37,303 nt of DNA, taken from a gamma proteobacterium endosymbiont of Lamellibrachia anaximandri (lineage in GTDB: Bacteria; Pseudomonadota; Gammaproteobacteria; Chromatiales; Chromatiaceae). The stretch spans positions 1-37,303 of the forward strand of contig JAESPE010000031.1 in assembly GCA_016756835.1 (NCBI GenBank), read 5' to 3'. The notes under the pieces were generated by a model. It was not told where the DNA came from. It worked only from the letters and a program-made list of their open reading frames with translations, and did no database searches. The position numbers and the translations under genes were made by a program. Shown here in pieces: positions 33,169 through 37,303 of the stretch (position 1 is its first letter; the number at the start of each line of letters is the position of its first letter).

Positions 33169-34503
33169 TCAGCTCCCTGAAAGTTGCTTGATCAGCACCT
33201 TTGAATTGCGCCGATAGTTATACAGCTGCCGGCGTTTTATCGGCAGGGATTTCAGATCGGCGGTAACGAAACCCCGCTCCCGGAACCAATGGGCGGTATG
33301 GGTGGTGAGCAGGAAAAGCTGCCGGATGCCTTGGGCACGGGCAGTGGTCTCCATCTGTTCCAGCAGCCTGTCCCCGCGCCCGCCGTCCCGATAGTCGGGG
33401 TGGACGACGACACAGGCCAGTTCCGCCATCTGCTCCTTGGCATAGGGGTAGAGGGCGGCACAGGCGATGGCCATGCCGTCACGCTCCATCAGCGTGAAGC
33501 GTTCGATCTCGGTCTCCAACAGTTCCCGTGAGCGCCGCACCAGAATCCCCTCCGCCTCCAACGGTGCGAGCAGTTCCAGCAGGCCGCCGATATCGTCAAT
33601 GGTAGCGGTGCGGGTCTCCTCATAGGGTTCCGCAGTGATCAGGGTGCCTGAGCCGTCGCGGGTAAAGAGCTCTTGCAACAGCGTGCCGTCACCTTTCCGG
33701 TCGAGCAGGTGGATGCGGTTGACGCCGCTGCGGCAGGCGGTGACCGCCGCCCGCAGATGCTGACCGATATCCTCCGGCAGCCGTTTGCGCCGTGATAGGA
33801 TGGCGTCCACATCCCGTGGCACCACATTGGTGATGAGGCGCCCCCGTGAGTCGGTCAATCCTTTACCCTCCACCAGACTGATGAGCTTATCCGCCCCCAA
33901 GGCGATGGCTACGGATGCAGCGACATCGGCGGCGCTCAGATTGAATACCTCGCCGGTCGGGGAGTAGCCGATCGGGGGAATGATGGCAATCGCACCGGTT
34001 TCCAGGCGCTGCTCGATGGCTGCGGAATCGACGCGGCGAACCTCTCCGGTATGACCGTAGTCGGTACCGTTTCTGACGCCGATGGGTTTAGCCGTCACGA
34101 AGTTGCCGGAGGCAGCCCGGATACGCGCTCCTGCCATGGGAGAGTTGGAGAGTCCCATGGAGAGCAGGGCCTCGATCTCCACCCGCACGGCGCCGGCGGC
34201 CTCCTTGACACAGGCGAGGGCAACATCGTCGGTCACCCGCAGGCCATCGATGTACTGCATCTTGGCCCCGCGTGTCTGCAGCCGCTCTTCGATCTGGGGG
34301 CGTGCACCGTGTACCAGCACCAGACGGATTCCCAGTCCCTGGAGAATGGCAAGATCGTGGATCAGGTTTGGAAAGCACCTGTCCGCCACTGCCTCTCCGC
34401 CGAAACAGACGACGAAGGTGCGTCCACGATGGGCGTGGATATAGGGGGATGAATCGCGAAACCAGGTCACGAAAGGGTCGGTTGTTTGCTTTTTGGAGAC
34501 CAT
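33169..34503 (-). CDS. argA: N-acetylglutamate synthase ArgA
   Basis: First enzyme of arginine biosynthesis, acetylating L-glutamate with acetyl-CoA. 444 aa, the classical bacterial two-domain form: an amino-acid-kinase domain (about 15-290, with 'LVLVHGARPQIEERL' and 'IIPPIGYSPTGEVFNLSAAD') that senses arginine, and a C-terminal GNAT domain (about 300-440) with the acetyl-CoA loop 'HPDYRDGGRGDRLLEQ' and 'WFRERGF'. Follows argE after 34 bp. The presence of both argA and argE means the linear, non-recycling arginine route is available. Confidence 0.96.
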   Translation of the reverse strand: MVSKKQTTDPFVTWFRDSSPYIHAHRGRTFVVCFGGEAVADRCFPNLIHDLAILQGLGIRLVLVHGARPQIEERLQTRGAKMQYIDGLRVTDDVALACVKEAAGAVRVEIEALLSMGLSNSPMAGARIRAASGNFVTAKPIGVRNGTDYGHTGEVRRVDSAAIEQRLETGAIAIIPPIGYSPTGEVFNLSAADVAASVAIALGADKLISLVEGKGLTDSRGRLITNVVPRDVDAILSRRKRLPEDIGQHLRAAVTACRSGVNRIHLLDRKGDGTLLQELFTRDGSGTLITAEPYEETRTATIDDIGGLLELLAPLEAEGILVRRSRELLETEIERFTLMERDGMAIACAALYPYAKEQMAELACVVVHPDYRDGGRGDRLLEQMETTARAQGIRQLFLLTTHTAHWFRERGFVTADLKSLPIKRRQLYNYRRNSKVLIKQLSGS

Positions 34504-34537
34504 TTTTCTGCCTATTCAGGGTCTGGCTAACAGAAGA

Positions 34538-35683
34538 TCACAAACAGAATCTCTTCACCAGCGACTGTATCAGTTTGATTGCAGGCTGGATATGTTCAAG
34601 GGGAAGGTATTCATCGGGTTGATGGGCTTGATCGATATGGCCAGGGCCACAGATCACCGTCTCCATGCCCATCTCGTTCAGATAGGGTCCTTCGGTGCCG
34701 AAGGCGACAGCACCCGCCGGAAAACCGGTGAGGGACTCGACTGCCTGCACGATGGCGGCATTCTTTGGAGTCTCCATCGCCGGGATGCCAGCGAAGACCG
34801 GTACCAGCTCCCAGGTTAGACCGCTATCCACAAGCAACCGATCAATACGGGTAGATATTTCAGCACGCAGATCACTCAATACCATGCCCGGCAGTGGGCG
34901 CAGATCGAACTGGAGTTCGCACTGGCCGCAGATGCGGTTTGGATTGTCGCCGCCGTGAATATGCCCGAGATTAATGGTCGGCACCTCAACTTCGAATGCA
35001 GGATTGCGATAGCGTTGCTGCAGATCGTCACGCCACTGCAGCACCTCTCCAATGACCCGGTGCATTCCCTCCAGGGCATTGACCCCCAGTGACGGGTCGC
35101 TGGAGTGGCCGGAGCGGCCGGTCAGCCGAATCGACTCCATGGAGATCCCTTTGTGGGTACGAATCGGCTTTAGCCCGGTCGGCTCGCCAATCAGTGCATG
35201 ACGTCCCAGCCGGCGATGCAGGTCGACGAGTGCCTGGGCACCGCACATGGTGCTCTCTTCATCGGCGGTGGCGATCAGGGTCAGCGGCTGTTTCAGATTG
35301 TGCAAAGGCAGTTCGCGGATGGCCTCGATGACGACCGCAAAGAACCCCTTCATATCAGTGGTGCCGAGGCCGTAGAAACGGTTGTCTCTTTCGACGAGTT
35401 GCAGGGGGTCGCTGTGCCACTTCTCCTCGTCGAAAGGCACGGTGTCGGTATGGCCGGAGAGCACCAGACCTTCATTGCCGCTACCGGCGCTGGCCACCAG
35501 ATTGAACTTGTTCCTGTGACCTGGGATCGGCACTATCTCGATCTTGAAGTCGAGCGATTCGAGCCAGCTGCTCAATATCTCTATCACCGGCTGGTTACCC
35601 ATGTCCCACGAAGGATTGACGCTGCTTACCGAAGGCGCAGCGATCAGGGTACGGGTCATCTCCATCAGATTGGGTGTCTTCAT
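34538..35683 (-). CDS. argE: Acetylornithine deacetylase ArgE
   Basis: Zinc peptidase of the M20 family that releases ornithine and acetate from N-acetylornithine. 381 aa. Metal and catalytic residues sit in 'LSGHTDTVPFDEEKW', 'YGLGTTDMKGFFA', 'TADEESTMCGAQ' (general base EE), 'IGEPTG' and the C-terminal 'GPGHIDQAHQPDEYL'. The dimerisation domain lies at about 180-290. First gene of the argE-argA-RND group; the 130 bp upstream include a short repeat-like stretch and no clear ARG box. Confidence 0.95.
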   Translation of the reverse strand: MKTPNLMEMTRTLIAAPSVSSVNPSWDMGNQPVIEILSSWLESLDFKIEIVPIPGHRNKFNLVASAGSGNEGLVLSGHTDTVPFDEEKWHSDPLQLVERDNRFYGLGTTDMKGFFAVVIEAIRELPLHNLKQPLTLIATADEESTMCGAQALVDLHRRLGRHALIGEPTGLKPIRTHKGISMESIRLTGRSGHSSDPSLGVNALEGMHRVIGEVLQWRDDLQQRYRNPAFEVEVPTINLGHIHGGDNPNRICGQCELQFDLRPLPGMVLSDLRAEISTRIDRLLVDSGLTWELVPVFAGIPAMETPKNAAIVQAVESLTGFPAGAVAFGTEGPYLNEMGMETVICGPGHIDQAHQPDEYLPLEHIQPAIKLIQSLVKRFCL

Positions 35684-35756
35684 ACAATGATTCTGGATGG
35701 TTGCACCAGTCTCCGCAAGTGTGGTGAGCTAAAGTCGTTCTGATAAAATAATTCAT

Positions 35757-35791
35757 TGTCATCTCGAACGGAGTGAGAGATATCCTTCAGC
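35757..35791. repeat. TCATCTCGAACG-type short repeat
   Basis: The stretch TGTCATCTCGAACGGAGTG followed by AGAGATATCC resembles the TCATTTCGAACGAAGTGAGA-type intergenic repeats seen in several phyla; CTCGAACGGAGTGAG is an imperfect palindrome. Only one copy is in the window, so this rests on resemblance. It sits between argE and the 35817 gene. Confidence 0.35.
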
Positions 35792-35816
35792 CCATTACAA
35801 AACAGGGAAAAACTCA

Positions 35817-36545
35817 ATGCCGATGAAGGACTGGCGCTTAGCCGACGACTACGGTTTCACAGAAAGGTTGAGCGGAGCCCAATGGGCCTGGGAGTTTCTG
35901 CGGCGCAATCCCGATTACCGCAGGGAGTGGAAGACCTTCAATGATACATGGCAACTGCTTGAGGCAGCCTACGGCAGACCGCCGAACCGGGATTTCTGTG
36001 CCTGGAAGCTGGATCCAAGATCCTGGGTGGCGGCCAGTGAATGCAGTGAGAGCGACTGCCGCATCGAAGGTGACAAGGTATTGATCGAATGTGCCGTGGG
36101 TGCACGCTGGGGCTTTTACAAGTTCCCTCCCGACCCGGCAGATGACGATCCCGTGGGCGAAGAGAGACTGACCTGGCGGGAATTTTCAATACCGCCACGC
36201 CTGCTTGAAGAACCTGGTGATGAATGGCGGGCAGAACAGGCGGCGATGCTTTTCGACCTGGCGATTCCGCTACGGTCACAGTTGGCCCAAGCCAAGCGTA
36301 GGCTGCAGATAGAACAGAGCAGGCGCATAAAGGCAGGAAAAATAGCGGCACCGAAAGTGTCGGCTCAGCGAGTTCGCTGGCGTCTGTGGCTTCGGTTGCT
36401 CGATGCTGTGGAGTCAGGCGCGGAAAACGCGATGATGGCACAGCAGGTGGATCTGGAAGACTTGGAAGAACTTGCAGAGGCACTTTCTGCTGCAAACAGT
36501 ATGCTGGATGGAGCATACAGGCGCTGTTTGTTGTATGGCGGGTGA
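35817..36545 (+). CDS. DUF6499/DUF2285-type protein, mobile-element associated
   Basis: 242 aa. The N-terminus ('DWRLADDYGFTERLSGAQWA', then 'WEFLRRNPDYRREW') is the DUF6499 'transcriptional regulator domain' found in proteins of integrative and conjugative elements of alpha- and gammaproteobacteria. The C-terminal part ('RVRWRLWLRLLDAVESGAEN') corresponds loosely to the DUF2285 end of that family. DNA binding is presumed, not shown. Members normally sit beside conjugation or integrase genes; none is seen here before the window ends, so this may be the start of an island or a stray copy. Confidence 0.65.
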   Translation: MPMKDWRLADDYGFTERLSGAQWAWEFLRRNPDYRREWKTFNDTWQLLEAAYGRPPNRDFCAWKLDPRSWVAASECSESDCRIEGDKVLIECAVGARWGFYKFPPDPADDDPVGEERLTWREFSIPPRLLEEPGDEWRAEQAAMLFDLAIPLRSQLAQAKRRLQIEQSRRIKAGKIAAPKVSAQRVRWRLWLRLLDAVESGAENAMMAQQVDLEDLEELAEALSAANSMLDGAYRRCLLYGG

Positions 36546-36674
36546 GGGAAGGAAAACTTGGTGGTATTGTCAAGGAGACACTTTTTGTCGCAACGAACTC
36601 TATTTTCTGTATGATGAAAAAGGCTATGTCGTATCTGCCTGTGCTTGTTTTATAGATATGACAAGGAAAATGCC

Positions 36675-37226
36675 ATGGAAATAAAATTTAATAATTTTCC
36701 AAAGGAATTACACGACAGCGACTGGTATTCTCCGCACAAGTTATCCTATAAACGACCGTTCCTTGTTCGCCTGGTTGAAGTATCCATTCCCCCAGTCTTC
36801 CGTTCCTCACGCGAATTTGTCGGTGCTGAACGAATTTCAATCCCTTTCGCAACAGATCTATATCTGTGGGTCTTCAATTGGCGCGCTATCGATGGCGTCG
36901 AAGATGTGATCGCCTTTGTCTGGGACACACCAAGACATACTTTTCTGGTTGATTTCCGTGCAGAGACATTTCTCAATGTGATCAGGGAGATCTATTCTGA
37001 GCAAGTTGACAATAAGAAGCATTCTATAGCTTATCTTGCACTCTATTTCGAAACTGGAGCAGTCAGGAGGAAAGAACAGAGCCTCGCATTAAGCCTGGAT
37101 AAGGTGCCGCGTCCGGAAAATATTGAGCAAGAACGCTGGGATGATATGCTGGAGAGAGTATCAACTAATAACGGGCCAGTAGTTCAGGGCCACCGCATTA
37201 AAACCTGTTTAAATGCAATGAACTAG
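36675..37226 (+). CDS. Hypothetical protein, A+T-rich orphan
   Basis: 183 aa, family not recognised. The ATG follows an AAGGAAA ribosome site; 'MEIKFNNFPKELHDSDWYSP' is a plausible N-terminus. Soluble, with an aromatic beta-rich middle ('ATDLYLWVFNWRAIDGVEDV', 'FVWDTPRHTFLVDF') and a helical end ('EQERWDDMLERV'). Codon use is clearly more A/T-rich than the rest of the window, which suggests horizontal acquisition. Lies between the DUF6499 gene and an IS-type gene start. Confidence 0.72.
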   Translation: MEIKFNNFPKELHDSDWYSPHKLSYKRPFLVRLVEVSIPPVFRSSREFVGAERISIPFATDLYLWVFNWRAIDGVEDVIAFVWDTPRHTFLVDFRAETFLNVIREIYSEQVDNKKHSIAYLALYFETGAVRRKEQSLALSLDKVPRPENIEQERWDDMLERVSTNNGPVVQGHRIKTCLNAMN

Positions 37227-37261
37227 GCGATCATTACGAGAAACAACATCAGGAGTTTCTC

Positions 37262-37303
37262 ATGACCGCCAGCATAGTAGAGCATTTTTCCTCCCTAACT
37301 GAC
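37262..37303 (+). CDS. ISAs1-like transposase, 5' fragment cut by window edge
   Basis: Only 14 codons are present ('MTASIVEHFSSLTD'), preceded by an AGGAG ribosome site. This closely resembles the first residues of ISAs1/H-repeat family DDE transposases, which typically begin with MxxSxxEHFxxLxDPR. The fragment is too short for certainty. If correct, an insertion sequence begins between 37226 and 37262 and continues beyond the window. Confidence 0.5.
   Translation, partial: MTASIVEHFSSLTD

Noticed and set aside
36550-36684. Frame reading 'NELYFLYDEKGYVV' just before the 36675 gene
   Set aside because: Looks protein-like but has no start codon after the DUF6499 gene; at most a remnant.

Overview
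The window is chromosomal DNA of a gammaproteobacterium. Three blocks match the Pseudomonas gene order: yggU-yggT-proC-yggS divergent from pilT-pilU; thiO-fimT-pilV-pilW-pilX-pilY1-(pilY2 position)-pilE-ispH-fkpB; and argE with argA. The dispersed palindromes with GTAG feet and the moderately high G+C would suit a Chromatiales-like or sulfur-oxidising lineage, but genus cannot be read from the sequence. Nearly all of it is core genome; only the right end (from about 35.8 kb) looks accessory.

Layout. 0-5 kb: a leftward yggS-proC-yggT-yggU operon (PLP homeostasis, proline synthesis, two small conserved proteins) and the rightward retraction ATPases pilT and pilU. 5-8.3 kb: a hypothetical protein, an ankyrin lipoprotein, DUF1820, tRNA-Thr(CGT) and thiO. 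8.4-16.2 kb: the minor-pilin/adhesin operon fimT-pilVWX-pilY1, a small secreted protein in the PilY2 position, and pilE, which is set apart from the rest by 300 bp of repeats. 16.2-17.6 kb: ispH-fkpB. 17.6-24.8 kb: small proteins (including a 48-residue cysteine-rich membrane protein too short for usual callers), a coupled cnoX-like/rimO cluster, a DUF2892 protein, a phosphotransferase-AAA kinase fusion, an EamA transporter and a Fur/Irr-type regulator. 24.8-33.1 kb: a membrane patatin, dusA, a lipoprotein metalloprotease that probably starts at CTG, another lipoprotein and an RND/MMPL exporter. 33.1-35.7 kb: argE-argA, apparently in one operon with the exporter. 35.8-37.3 kb: a DUF6499-type protein, an A+T-rich orphan and the start of an ISAs1-like transposase.

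The most unusual signal lies between the genes. At least three families of short palindromic elements fill the intergenic gaps: a 145-147 bp element with 18-bp terminal inverted repeats (four copies, one shortened), a 166-bp element with 19-bp terminal repeats, and a REP-like 30-mer usually present as inverted pairs of 87-89 bp. All three begin with TAG when read inward from either end, and in several cases the element itself supplies the stop codon of the adjoining gene (yggS, the 22999 gene, the EamA gene, the metalloprotease gene; dusA reads six codons into one before stopping). The REP stems show compensatory base changes, so the hairpin itself appears to be maintained.

Functionally the region joins type IV pilus retraction (PilT/PilU) and pilus tip/minor pilin assembly (FimT, PilV, PilW, PilX, PilY1, PilE), which are two distant loci in Pseudomonas aeruginosa. 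Around them sit housekeeping genes for proline, arginine, isoprenoid and thiamine precursors, tRNA and ribosome modification. I see no CRISPR array, phage or complete insertion sequence.
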